From G963668605 sp963668605 (GTDB taxonomy: Bacteria; Acidobacteriota; Terriglobia; Bryobacterales; Bryobacteraceae), in contig OY764903.1 in the NCBI GenBank assembly GCA_963668605.1, positions 7,293,660 to 7,357,659 on the forward strand: DNA of 64,000 bases, given 5' to 3'. The notes under the pieces were generated by a model. It was not told where the DNA came from. It worked only from the letters and a program-made list of their open reading frames with translations, and did not search any database. Below are positions 34,295 through 41,974 of this stretch, one piece after another. The position numbers and the translations under genes are program-made. Position 1 is the stretch's first letter. Every line of letters begins with the position of its first letter.

Positions 34295-35602
34295 CATCGC
34301 GATCACTGCCGCCACTCCGCGCTGCTTCACCAGCGCGGCCACGCGAGCACGTTCCAATGGATGCTGTGTTTTGCCACCACCAAGATAGTCCGCCAGTCCC
34401 TCGTCGAACCATAGCGGCAATGGCCGTTTCGCATTCAGCCCGATTACGACATGCAGCATTTCATGCAACAGCGTCGAGTCGAGCGTTGCCGCCGCGCGTA
34501 AGCGCGCCACCGGTTGCATGTGGACCACGCGTCCGCGCGCTACTGCCGCCGTAGTGCCGCTCTCGCCCGTCGCGTCGCGAAACACGGCGATCGAAGGGTA
34601 TGCGCGCACCTGCGGCCGCTTTGTGACGTGCAGCGTACTACGGAGCTCGGCCTCGGCAAGCGCGCGATCGGCCAGTGTGCTCAGTTGTTCATCGCCGGGC
34701 GCGCCCGTGCCCCAAGCCTCGACGCGCTCGCCCTGCATCACGCGCCAGGGAATATCACGCGCCGAGACGCCGGCTCGCAAGCCGGGCATGTACGCCTCGA
34801 TAATTTCCGGCCACGATTGCCCAGCCTTCCCGCGCTGGTCAGCGCCGGTCTGGCAAAAGCCCACGCCATGCCCGTTTCCTGAGCCGCTGAACACGACGTG
34901 CCCCGCATCGCCGCGCACATCGTACAGGCGGCTGCGGAGTAACTGCCAGCCAAGCATCCGGCCGACAGCGAGATGCACACGTTCCGCGTCGAGCACTCCC
35001 GCGTTGGTACGCAGCACGCCCGCTCGACCCGATCCCGTGCGGCGCTCCACGTCGATTTCATGTAAACCGGAGAGTCCCAAGGCGCGCGACAGATCGGCCC
35101 ACGCGATCTTCGCCGTCCAGGCAGCGCGCCCCGCGGAAAGGCAATAGCTGTCCTCAACCCCGCGTAAATAAGGACGCGCGGCCTTCGGCCAGATCTCGCC
35201 CGCCGCCGCGGTTCGGCCGCCGCAATGCCCCGTATAGAACACCTGTGCGGGCTTGCCGTTGTACCAGAGAATGATGCCTTCGGTGGCCGCCGCAGCCGCT
35301 CGCAATTGTGCCGTCACAGCCTTGGGCCGCGCGTCCTGGCAGTGCGTGGTCTCGCAGAAATCGTAGCCCTGCTTCGCGTGCCGGCCGAGGTTATAGCGCG
35401 CATACGTGCGGATCACAATGGCCGTCGCCTTCAAGCCTTCAATAGAGGTGTGGCCGCCCGCCTCACCGGCCAGCACCCAGGCGACGTATTCCTCCATCGG
35501 CGTCTTCGTCACGCCGCTGCCCGCCAGGCGCACCTTCAGCATCTGCCCCGACAGCGTGCAGCTTGCGAGAATCAGCGCGAGACTTCGGATCGCTGCCACC
35601 AT
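34271..35602 (-). CDS. SpoIID-domain protein fused to HExxH metallopeptidase
   Basis: A 443-residue secreted protein. Signal peptide over residues 1-19. Residues 35-270 form a SpoIID/LytB-type domain, seen in MEEYVAWVLAGEAGG, LKATAIVIRTYARYN, QVFYTGHCGGRTA and GNGHGVGFCQTGAD. From about residue 330 a second domain follows with zinc motif HEMLH and a downstream Glu in LWFDEGLADYL, as in gluzincin/MA-clan peptidases. SpoIID proteins cleave or enhance cleavage of peptidoglycan glycan strands; the fusion suggests wall remodelling with proteolysis. Start: ATG at 35602, followed by the signal peptide and overlapping the upstream PBP gene by 31 bases. The operon faces the macroglobulin operon tail to tail. 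Confidence 0.85.
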   Translation of the reverse strand: MVAAIRSLALILASCTLSGQMLKVRLAGSGVTKTPMEEYVAWVLAGEAGGHTSIEGLKATAIVIRTYARYNLGRHAKQGYDFCETTHCQDARPKAVTAQLRAAAAATEGIILWYNGKPAQVFYTGHCGGRTAAAGEIWPKAARPYLRGVEDSYCLSAGRAAWTAKIAWADLSRALGLSGLHEIDVERRTGSGRAGVLRTNAGVLDAERVHLAVGRMLGWQLLRSRLYDVRGDAGHVVFSGSGNGHGVGFCQTGADQRGKAGQSWPEIIEAYMPGLRAGVSARDIPWRVMQGERVEAWGTGAPGDEQLSTLADRALAEAELRSTLHVTKRPQVRAYPSIAVFRDATGESGTTAAVARGRVVHMQPVARLRAAATLDSTLLHEMLHVVIGLNAKRPLPLWFDEGLADYLGGGKTQHPLERARVAALVKQRGVAAVIAMSVSGRIE

Positions 35603-36330
35603 GCAAAAGCCTTGCGAGCCGCTGGCGCCGCATCGCTGCTGCCCCGGCCCTGTTCCGTAAACACACACACCACCACGCGCGGAGCCCGCGCCGGCGCATA
35701 GCCCGCGAACCATGCGCCTTCGTTCGTCGTGCCGGTCTTTCCCGCCACGCTTAATCCGTCCGGAGCGGCCCACTGCGCGGTGCCTTCGAGCACTGCCCGT
35801 TCCAACCCCCGGCGCAGCGTTGCATCGCTGGACAGCGCCACCTTCGTATAGGCGCGTGCCAGAGCCATCGGGCTGAAACGCACGCCTTCCAATCCGAGCG
35901 CTTGCATCTGCAACAGCTCCACGCTTTCTGCGAAGCTGGCCTTTGCCCCGGCGCGCAGCAGGATCTGTTGGAAGCGTGCGGCATCGAGGTCGCGTGCCAT
36001 CGCGGCGAACCAGCAATTGCAACTCGCCGCCAGTGCGCTCTCGCCATCCACGGCCCGGATGAATTCGGCGTGTGTGCAGTCGAGGCGGCGGCCTGCGATT
36101 TCCAGGCGCTTTCGACACGGCGCGGTGCCGTGCTTCGGCAGCGCCATCCAGGTGATCGGCTTTATGGCGGACCCCGGCGCCACCCAGACGCCGTTCGCGC
36201 GCGCCGGATCGTCGCAGCGCAGCACGCTGCCATCCTGCACGTCGAGCACGACCACGCACGGCCGCGCTGTCATGACTCCGGCCGCCAGGCCAAGTGCCGC
36301 GCGCCGCGATATCCCGCTCCGCCGATCCAC
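35572..36330 (-). CDS. Transpeptidase-type penicillin-binding protein
   Basis: A compact 252-residue serine transpeptidase domain. All three active-site motifs are seen: SxxK as S54-A-I-K57 in APGSAIKPITW, SxN as S103-C-N105, and KTG at 198-200 in SVAGKTGTTNEG, followed by AWFAGYAP. No transglycosylase part is present. The likely start is GTG at 36330, giving a Tat/Sec-like beginning ISRRAALGLAAG; an ATG at 36273 would remove that segment. It lies upstream of and overlaps the SpoIID gene. Bacterial macroglobulins are often found with PBP1C; this short transpeptidase may play the matching role here. Substrate peptides unknown. Confidence 0.8.
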   Translation of the reverse strand: MDRRSGISRRAALGLAAGVMTARPCVVVLDVQDGSVLRCDDPARANGVWVAPGSAIKPITWMALPKHGTAPCRKRLEIAGRRLDCTHAEFIRAVDGESALAASCNCWFAAMARDLDAARFQQILLRAGAKASFAESVELLQMQALGLEGVRFSPMALARAYTKVALSSDATLRRGLERAVLEGTAQWAAPDGLSVAGKTGTTNEGAWFAGYAPARAPRVVVCVFTEQGRGSSDAAPAARKAFAWWQRSEVSR

Positions 36331-36378
36331 GTTATTGATGATACTGCGCTGGCATTCGCACAATGCCACACTGTATCC

Positions 36379-38301
36379 ATGAAGCGTTTTCCGATCTTCG
36401 CCGCAGTGCCGCTGGCGTTCAGCGTTGGGTTTGTTGTCCAGGAATGTGCGCTTGGCCAGCATGGCGTCATCCGCGAGTACGCGGCCTTGGCGCCCAAGCC
36501 CGATGCCACGCCTCTCAAGCCGCTGCTCGACGTGCCCCTCACCGACGTGAGCATTGCATTGGGTCCGGATAAGGCGTACTACATGACGGGTTCGGCCGTC
36601 TCCGGCGATCGCCCTGCCGCTGCAAAGCGTGTTCCCGTCTGGCGCTCCACGGATATGCGCAATTGGAAGAAGATCCGCGAAATCGATTTCGGAGCTGATG
36701 CGGTGCGCTCTCCGGAAATTCATTTCCGCAAGGGCCGCTTTTGGCTGACCGCGGGTATCGAAGGCGGTGGAACCGAACTGCTCGAATTCACTGGCAAGGA
36801 TCTGGCCGGCGCTACGTTTAAACGTGTGCGCATCACGCGCAACGGCGAGGATCCATCTCTGTTCGAGGATGACGACGGCACATTCTATTGGGTGATGGGA
36901 GCGGGCGAAATCGCGCGCATGAAGAGCGATCCAATGCAAGGCCTTGCCGCGGAACCGAAGGCCGTCATCGCACCGCTGACCGGCGCCGTTCGCAGCACCG
37001 GGATGCACGGGGCATTCCTCCAGAAGATCGATGGCTTCTACCATCTCTTCGTCGCTGAGCGTCAGTTGGGCCACGGCACTCTCGGACGCACCGGTCTTCC
37101 CGGCGGAACCGACGACACGTTCGTAGCGGTCTCGTCCCGGCCCGACGCGGGCTTTGGCCAACAACGCTACCTCGCATTTCCGACCGCAGGCCAGACTACG
37201 TTGTTCCACGATCTGCACGGCAAGCTTTGGGCGACTTACTCCTGCACCGATACGCGCGGCATCTTCCGCCTGAAGCCCGGCGCCTTTCCGGTCGAAAAGG
37301 TCGACGCGAATAAAGCGATCTGGCCGATCGGATTCGATTTTGATAAGCCCAATCCGCCCGTGCGCTACGCTCCGCAGGCGTTTCTCTTGCGGCCCGATAG
37401 CGCGCATATCTACGAAGGCGGCTCCGGCTTCGCAAAGCCCATTCCGATGGACCCCGTGCCGGGGCAGCGCGCTTCCTTTCCGTGGATTCGCGATACCTCT
37501 ATTACGCGCGGCGGCGATGGCAATTACTATATGACCGGCACCACCGGAAACCTCGACGCCATCCACCTGTGGCGCTCCACCGACCTCAAGAAATGGACTT
37601 ATCTCACGGCCGCTTTCAAACTCGACAAGAGCGACCCCGGTCTTTGGTACAACAAAGCGCCGGGCGCTCTCTTGTGGGCGCCCGAGATCCACTACCTGAA
37701 GGGCAACTACTGGATCGCGTGGTGCCTGAACAAGAAACTCGGCATGGGCTTGCTGAAGAGCGCGACGGGGCGTCCCGAGGGTCCGTACGTGCAGGCGTAC
37801 GAAGGGAACCGCGCCTTCGTCAGTCCTAACATCGACGCGTCGCTTTTTGTCGACGACGACGGCACTCCGTACTTCGTCTGGCAGGGGCGCTATCTCCGTA
37901 AGATGAACCATGAGATGAATGGCTTCGACGGCGAAACCGTCGAACTCATGACCGTGGACAACGAGCAGGTCGGCTATGAAGGAGTGTTTCTGCGCAAGAT
38001 CAACGGGTGGTACGTTGTGCTCGCGGCGGAGTGGAACGGCGGCAGCAACCAAGCGGACGGCAGTTACGACATGATGTACGCTATATCGAAAAAAATCACA
38101 GGCCCTTACACGGCCCGGCGCGCCGGCGTTCCGCACGGCGGCCACAGCACGCTCTTTCAGGACGGCGGCGGCAAATGGAATCTCGCCTTTTTCGGCAACG
38201 ACCGCACGGCGCCCTTCCGCGCCATGCCCGGCGTCGTGCCGCTGTCGATCGAGGACACGGGCGCGGACCTGATCATCCGGCCGGAGGCGTCTCTGCCCTA
38301 A
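36379..38301 (+). CDS. Tandem GH43-like glycosidase
   Basis: A 640-residue secreted protein with signal peptide (residues 1-27) and two consecutive five-bladed propeller modules, roughly residues 45-330 and 370-635. They share paired motifs: SPEIHFRKGRFWL and APEIHYLKGNYWI; GEDPSLFEDDDGTFYWVMG and NIDASLFVDDDGTPYFVWQG. In the second module a Glu stands in VGYEGVFLRKINGWY, where GH43 enzymes have their general acid; at the same place the first module has His (TGMHGAFLQKIDGFY), so it may only bind. Substrate unknown, probably an arabinan, xylan or galactan side chain. Start: ATG followed by signal peptide, 48 bases from the divergent PBP gene. Confidence 0.82.
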   Translation: MKRFPIFAAVPLAFSVGFVVQECALGQHGVIREYAALAPKPDATPLKPLLDVPLTDVSIALGPDKAYYMTGSAVSGDRPAAAKRVPVWRSTDMRNWKKIREIDFGADAVRSPEIHFRKGRFWLTAGIEGGGTELLEFTGKDLAGATFKRVRITRNGEDPSLFEDDDGTFYWVMGAGEIARMKSDPMQGLAAEPKAVIAPLTGAVRSTGMHGAFLQKIDGFYHLFVAERQLGHGTLGRTGLPGGTDDTFVAVSSRPDAGFGQQRYLAFPTAGQTTLFHDLHGKLWATYSCTDTRGIFRLKPGAFPVEKVDANKAIWPIGFDFDKPNPPVRYAPQAFLLRPDSAHIYEGGSGFAKPIPMDPVPGQRASFPWIRDTSITRGGDGNYYMTGTTGNLDAIHLWRSTDLKKWTYLTAAFKLDKSDPGLWYNKAPGALLWAPEIHYLKGNYWIAWCLNKKLGMGLLKSATGRPEGPYVQAYEGNRAFVSPNIDASLFVDDDGTPYFVWQGRYLRKMNHEMNGFDGETVELMTVDNEQVGYEGVFLRKINGWYVVLAAEWNGGSNQADGSYDMMYAISKKITGPYTARRAGVPHGGHSTLFQDGGGKWNLAFFGNDRTAPFRAMPGVVPLSIEDTGADLIIRPEASLP

Positions 38302-38703
38302 GTCCTCCGCTGCGAGCGCTTCTTATTTAATCACCTCACTAAGATCTGATTACGCTGTCCGGATCCGGCCAGGCACGCCTGGAATTTGCTTATGAAATGT
38401 TGGCTTCGTGCACGTTGTTCGGAACGCTAGAGCCGGCGCCACGCCTCCTAACGGTGCCGGGAGCGGGAGCGACCGGAGGCCTTGTATTCACCACTTTTTG
38501 TCGATGTGAAGTATTTCCGCCTCCGGTCGCTCGCGCACTGTTGACCTGGAGCGGCTGCCCCCTGCCGTGCCTTGGCAACTTACGGACAGGCTGCGCTATC
38601 CCTTTTAGTAACGGCGGTTACAGTCCCGTCTTGTAGCAGTGATCTGGTGTAGCATGGTATTGGTAAGCCCAATTAACAAGGACGGTTACTTACAACTAAC
38701 ATC
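38302..38703. other. 402-base spacer without a recognisable gene
   Basis: No convincing coding frame. It holds a small hairpin CCAGGCACGCCTGG (38369-38382), which could act in ending transcription of the GH43-like gene, and the inverted dispersed repeat at 38450-38532. The 70 bases before the small gene at 38704 are AT-richer and presumably hold its promoter, but I could not fix the boxes. Confidence 0.6.
38450..38532. repeat. Dispersed repeat copy 2 within a long inverted repeat
   Basis: Positions 38450-38480 match 7042-7072 at 30 of 31 bases. In addition GAGCGACCGGAGG (38467-38479) has its exact inverse CCTCCGGTCGCTC at 38520-38532, giving a 13-base stem with a 40-base loop. This looks like a full REP-like or small non-autonomous element, of which the copy near 7 kb keeps one arm. 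Confidence 0.8.
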
Positions 38704-38964
38704 ATGGAACAAACTCTCACTCCGGAAATTCTGACCGCGGCGCTGGAAGCGCTTGAGGCAAAGAAGAAAGAGATCGATTCGAGCATCGCCGAAGTCAGAC
38801 GAATGTTAGCGGGTAAGACTGTAACGAACACCGCATCCGGAATCACGCCGCGAGCGCATAACATTAGCCCTGCGGCCCGGAAGCGGATGGCGGACGCACA
38901 AAAGAAGCGTTGGGCCAAGTTTCGGAAAGAGGCGGAAGTGCGTAAGAAGGCCGCCGAAAAGTAG
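38704..38964 (+). CDS. Small basic conserved-type protein, possible nucleic-acid binder
   Basis: An 86-residue, Lys/Arg/Ala-rich, mainly helical protein. The N-terminal part (EILTAALEALEAKKKEIDSS) looks like a short coiled coil; the C-terminal part has ISPAARKRMADAQKKRWAKF, a pattern found in many small acidobacterial proteins of unknown role and reminiscent of short DNA-binding tails. No close neighbour on the same strand. No clear ribosome binding site stands directly before the ATG. Confidence 0.65.
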   Translation: MEQTLTPEILTAALEALEAKKKEIDSSIAEVRRMLAGKTVTNTASGITPRAHNISPAARKRMADAQKKRWAKFRKEAEVRKKAAEK

Positions 38965-39009
38965 CTCCGGCCGATGAAACAGAGCGCGGTTTGTGCCGCT
39001 GCTTTCCGC

Positions 39010-40416
39010 CTATTTAGGCGGAAGCGCTTTTCTGCGCGCGTCCATCACTTCGTTGTATTCGTTCATGACGTTCTTGCCGTGGGAATCCGTCCACTTTGGC
39101 GCGATTAGTTGGGCGTTCCACCTCTCGTAGAGCCGTTTGAGTTCGGCCGCGGTTTCCGGTTTTTGGGATGCGATGTCGTGCCGCTCGTTGCCATCGACGC
39201 TCATGTCGAAGAGTTGCAGCTTGTCTGTCGCGGCGCGCTTCACCGCCTTGTAACGGCCTTGGCGGACGGCCCAGCCCTGACCACCCAGTACGCGCCAGTA
39301 CAGAGTCTCGTGCGGCGGATAGCGATTGGCCCCATTCAGGAACGGCACGAGATCGACGCCGTCCAGCGCCTTGCCGCTCGACGGTCCCGCTCCCGCTGCG
39401 GCCATCGCTGTGGGAAAGATATCGAGTGAACTGACTGGCTGTTCATAGGCCTTTCCCTTGGGTAGTTTGCCGGGCCAACTCAAGAGAAACGGCACGCGAA
39501 CGCCTCCGTCGTAAAGCACGCCTTTATGACCGCGCAGAGGTTGGTTGCCGGCGATGTCCCGGCGTCCGCCGTTGTCGCTGAGAAAAAACACCAGCGTGTT
39601 CCCGCGCAGTCCGCTCTCCTCGAGCATGCGGATCACGCGGCCGACTCCATCATCCATTGCGACGGCCATGGCTGCATATACGGAACGTGCGCCGTACTCA
39701 ATGTGCTCCGTGCGGTCCAGGTATTTTTGCGGCGCCTGATTGGGAGAGTGTACGGCGTTGTAGGCCAGGTACAGGAAGAACGGGTTGCGCCGGTTCCGTC
39801 CAATAAACGCCACCGCTTCGTCCGTAAAATCGTCGGTCAGATAGCTGATCTTCGCGGGCGGCACTGGTACGCCATTGCGCGTTACTTGATTCCGGGCATT
39901 GCCCTTATCCGCGGCGGTGTAATAGTTGTGGCCGCCTCCGGAGAAACCGAAGAACTCGTCGAAGCCGCGGCGCTGCGGCAGAAAGTGCGGAGCGTCGCCG
40001 AGGTGCCACTTGCCGATAGCCGCCGTGCGGTATCCCGCTTTGCGCAACACGTCCGACAGAAAGACTTCATCGGTTGCCGTTCCGACGATGCTGTCATCGT
40101 CGCTGACGCGTTCCGGATTGGTTTCATGCCCAAAGCGCTGCTGATAGCGGCCGGTGAGAATCGCGGCCCGGGATGGGCTGCAATAAGGATGAGTCACGTA
40201 GCCGTTACTGAAGCGCACGCCGGAGGCTGCTAGTGCGTCGATGTGCGGCGTCTCGAAGTCGCGGCAACCCGTGAACCCCAGATCCGAATACCCGAGGTCG
40301 TCGGCGAGGATCACAATAATGTTGGGCCGCGCGGCCGGGGCCGGCAATGCGGCCAACGCGGCGTAGCGCAGAAATTCGCGGCGGGTACTGCTGCGACTCA
40401 CTGTGCAGATGCTCAT
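39010..40416 (-). CDS. Tat-signalled sulfatase, arylsulfatase type
   Basis: A 468-residue sulfatase. Tat motif TRREFLRY is at residues 11-18, then a hydrophobic region. The catalytic part begins IIVILADDLGYSDLGFTG and has CSPSR with formylglycine Cys79, IGKWHLGD, and FFLSDNGGRRD; these fit the arylsulfatase A/GalNAc-6-sulfatase-like group. The ATG overlaps the stop of the preceding sulfatase (ATGA). Function: desulfation of an exported or imported carbohydrate; exact substrate unknown. Confidence 0.93.
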   Translation of the reverse strand: MSICTVSRSSTRREFLRYAALAALPAPAARPNIIVILADDLGYSDLGFTGCRDFETPHIDALAASGVRFSNGYVTHPYCSPSRAAILTGRYQQRFGHETNPERVSDDDSIVGTATDEVFLSDVLRKAGYRTAAIGKWHLGDAPHFLPQRRGFDEFFGFSGGGHNYYTAADKGNARNQVTRNGVPVPPAKISYLTDDFTDEAVAFIGRNRRNPFFLYLAYNAVHSPNQAPQKYLDRTEHIEYGARSVYAAMAVAMDDGVGRVIRMLEESGLRGNTLVFFLSDNGGRRDIAGNQPLRGHKGVLYDGGVRVPFLLSWPGKLPKGKAYEQPVSSLDIFPTAMAAAGAGPSSGKALDGVDLVPFLNGANRYPPHETLYWRVLGGQGWAVRQGRYKAVKRAATDKLQLFDMSVDGNERHDIASQKPETAAELKRLYERWNAQLIAPKWTDSHGKNVMNEYNEVMDARRKALPPK

Positions 40417-41876
40417 GGCTTTTGGGGAGCGGCCTTCGCGCTGTCTTTCAGATACTCCTGCACCGTGTAATAGACCTTGCCCTTGTACAAGCGTCCTTGA
40501 TCTTCCACAAGCTCAGTCCAGTCGTAGTCCCACGAATCGCCCGTGCGTTTCATCCACGCTTCCAGCTTCTGGTCCATCTCCTTAATGAGCGCCGCGGAGG
40601 CGGGATCGTTCGCCAGGTTCTTCTTCTCGTACGGATCCTTGTCGAGATCGTAGAGCACCCATGGCTTCGTGCGGTAGCGCGCATACATGTAGCGCTGCGT
40701 GCGCACGCCGCGCCACCCGCCGGCGGTTCCGTCACCTTCATACGGACCGAAGATCTGAAAGAAGGCGGAGTCTGGAGCTTGTCGCGATTCGCCGGTAATC
40801 AGCTTCGACAGGTCCGCGCCTTGCATCTCGCGCGGGACGGCGATGCCGCAAAGGCCCAGCAGCGTGGATGGAAAATCGACGTGCGAGAAAAACGCATCCT
40901 CTTTGCGGCCGGCCTTGACGTGGCCCGGGTAGCGCACGATGCCGGGTATGCGTATCGACTCTTCCCACGGTTTACGCTTCAGCCTCAGGCCGTGTGAGCC
41001 GAGCATGTCGCCATGGTCCGAGGAAAACAGCACGATCGTATCGTTGGTCATACCCAGCTCGTCGAGCGCCGCCAGCAGGCGTCCGGTCTGGTCGTCGATG
41101 GCAGTGATGGCGGCATAGTAAGCCGCGATCTGCTTTGGCCCCGGCGCGTTTTCGGTTGCCGTCCAGTTCGGACGCATCTTCAGCTTCGCCGGGTCGTACA
41201 TCTGCATGTACTTCTCTGGCGCGCCATAGGGATCGTGCGGCGGACCCATGAAAATGTTCAAGAAGAAGGGGCGCCCGTCTCTCTTGCTTTCGCGCAGGAA
41301 CTCGATGCCGATGTCCGTCCACGCCTCCGGCTCGAATTTCTTGATGGGAATTGGCGTTGGCGAATCGCGGAAGTATTGCGTGTTGAAATGCGAGTGGCTG
41401 CACTCGTTGGCGGCCCAGAACTCGAAGCCCAGGCGGCGCGGGCCGGGTGGCACGAAGCCGGGCATGCGTGGTCCGCCATCGAGATGCCACTTGCCGATGA
41501 AGCCGGTGCGGTAGCCCTCTTTACTAAAGACTTTTGCGATCGAGACGCTCGACTCGCGCAGGCGCAGGTCGTTGGCGATCATTCCATTCTTGTGGCAATA
41601 CTGGCCTGTCATCAGAATCGCGCGCGCGGGACAGCACACCGGCGTGTTGGCGACGGTATTGCGGAAGAGGATTCCCTGGGCGGCGAGGCGATCGATGTTC
41701 GGAGTCTTCACGTCCGTGTTTCCCATGCAGGCGAGGGCCTGCGCCCGCAACTGGTCGGGCATCAGAAACAGGATGTTAGGCCGCTTTTTCGCGGGCGCGA
41801 AAGCTGCGGCGCTTGTCGCTCCGGTCGCGGCGAGGAACTGCCGGCGATTGAGCGCCGTTCGGATTTGTTGCTTCAC
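40413..41876 (-). CDS. Tat-signalled sulfatase with CCPAR signature
   Basis: A 487-residue sulfatase starting with GTG, supported by an AAGGAG box nine bases upstream. Tat motif NRRQFLAA is at residues 10-17. The domain starts ILFLMPDQLRAQALACMG and its signature is CCPAR, with the formylglycine Cys at residue 81 and an extra Cys directly after it. Later motifs are IGKWHLDGG and LFSSDHGDMLGSHG. It pairs with the sulfatase at 39010 by an ATGA overlap. It is divergent, by 98 bases, to the next sulfatase. Substrate unknown. Confidence 0.93.
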   Translation of the reverse strand: MKQQIRTALNRRQFLAATGATSAAAFAPAKKRPNILFLMPDQLRAQALACMGNTDVKTPNIDRLAAQGILFRNTVANTPVCCPARAILMTGQYCHKNGMIANDLRLRESSVSIAKVFSKEGYRTGFIGKWHLDGGPRMPGFVPPGPRRLGFEFWAANECSHSHFNTQYFRDSPTPIPIKKFEPEAWTDIGIEFLRESKRDGRPFFLNIFMGPPHDPYGAPEKYMQMYDPAKLKMRPNWTATENAPGPKQIAAYYAAITAIDDQTGRLLAALDELGMTNDTIVLFSSDHGDMLGSHGLRLKRKPWEESIRIPGIVRYPGHVKAGRKEDAFFSHVDFPSTLLGLCGIAVPREMQGADLSKLITGESRQAPDSAFFQIFGPYEGDGTAGGWRGVRTQRYMYARYRTKPWVLYDLDKDPYEKKNLANDPASAALIKEMDQKLEAWMKRTGDSWDYDWTELVEDQGRLYKGKVYYTVQEYLKDSAKAAPQKP

Positions 41877-41974
41877 GGGAAAGCTCTCCTTCGTTGTCGC
41901 GTCCAGCCGTGACGGTGCCGCCGCGGTTCGCAGAGTTTGCGCTAAAGTTGGACATTTGTAATTATATATCTACT

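Noticed and set aside
36331..38145. Very long minus-strand open frame continuing upstream of the transpeptidase gene
   Set aside because: It is antisense to the GH43-like gene and has no recognisable domain; only its last 252 codons form a real protein.
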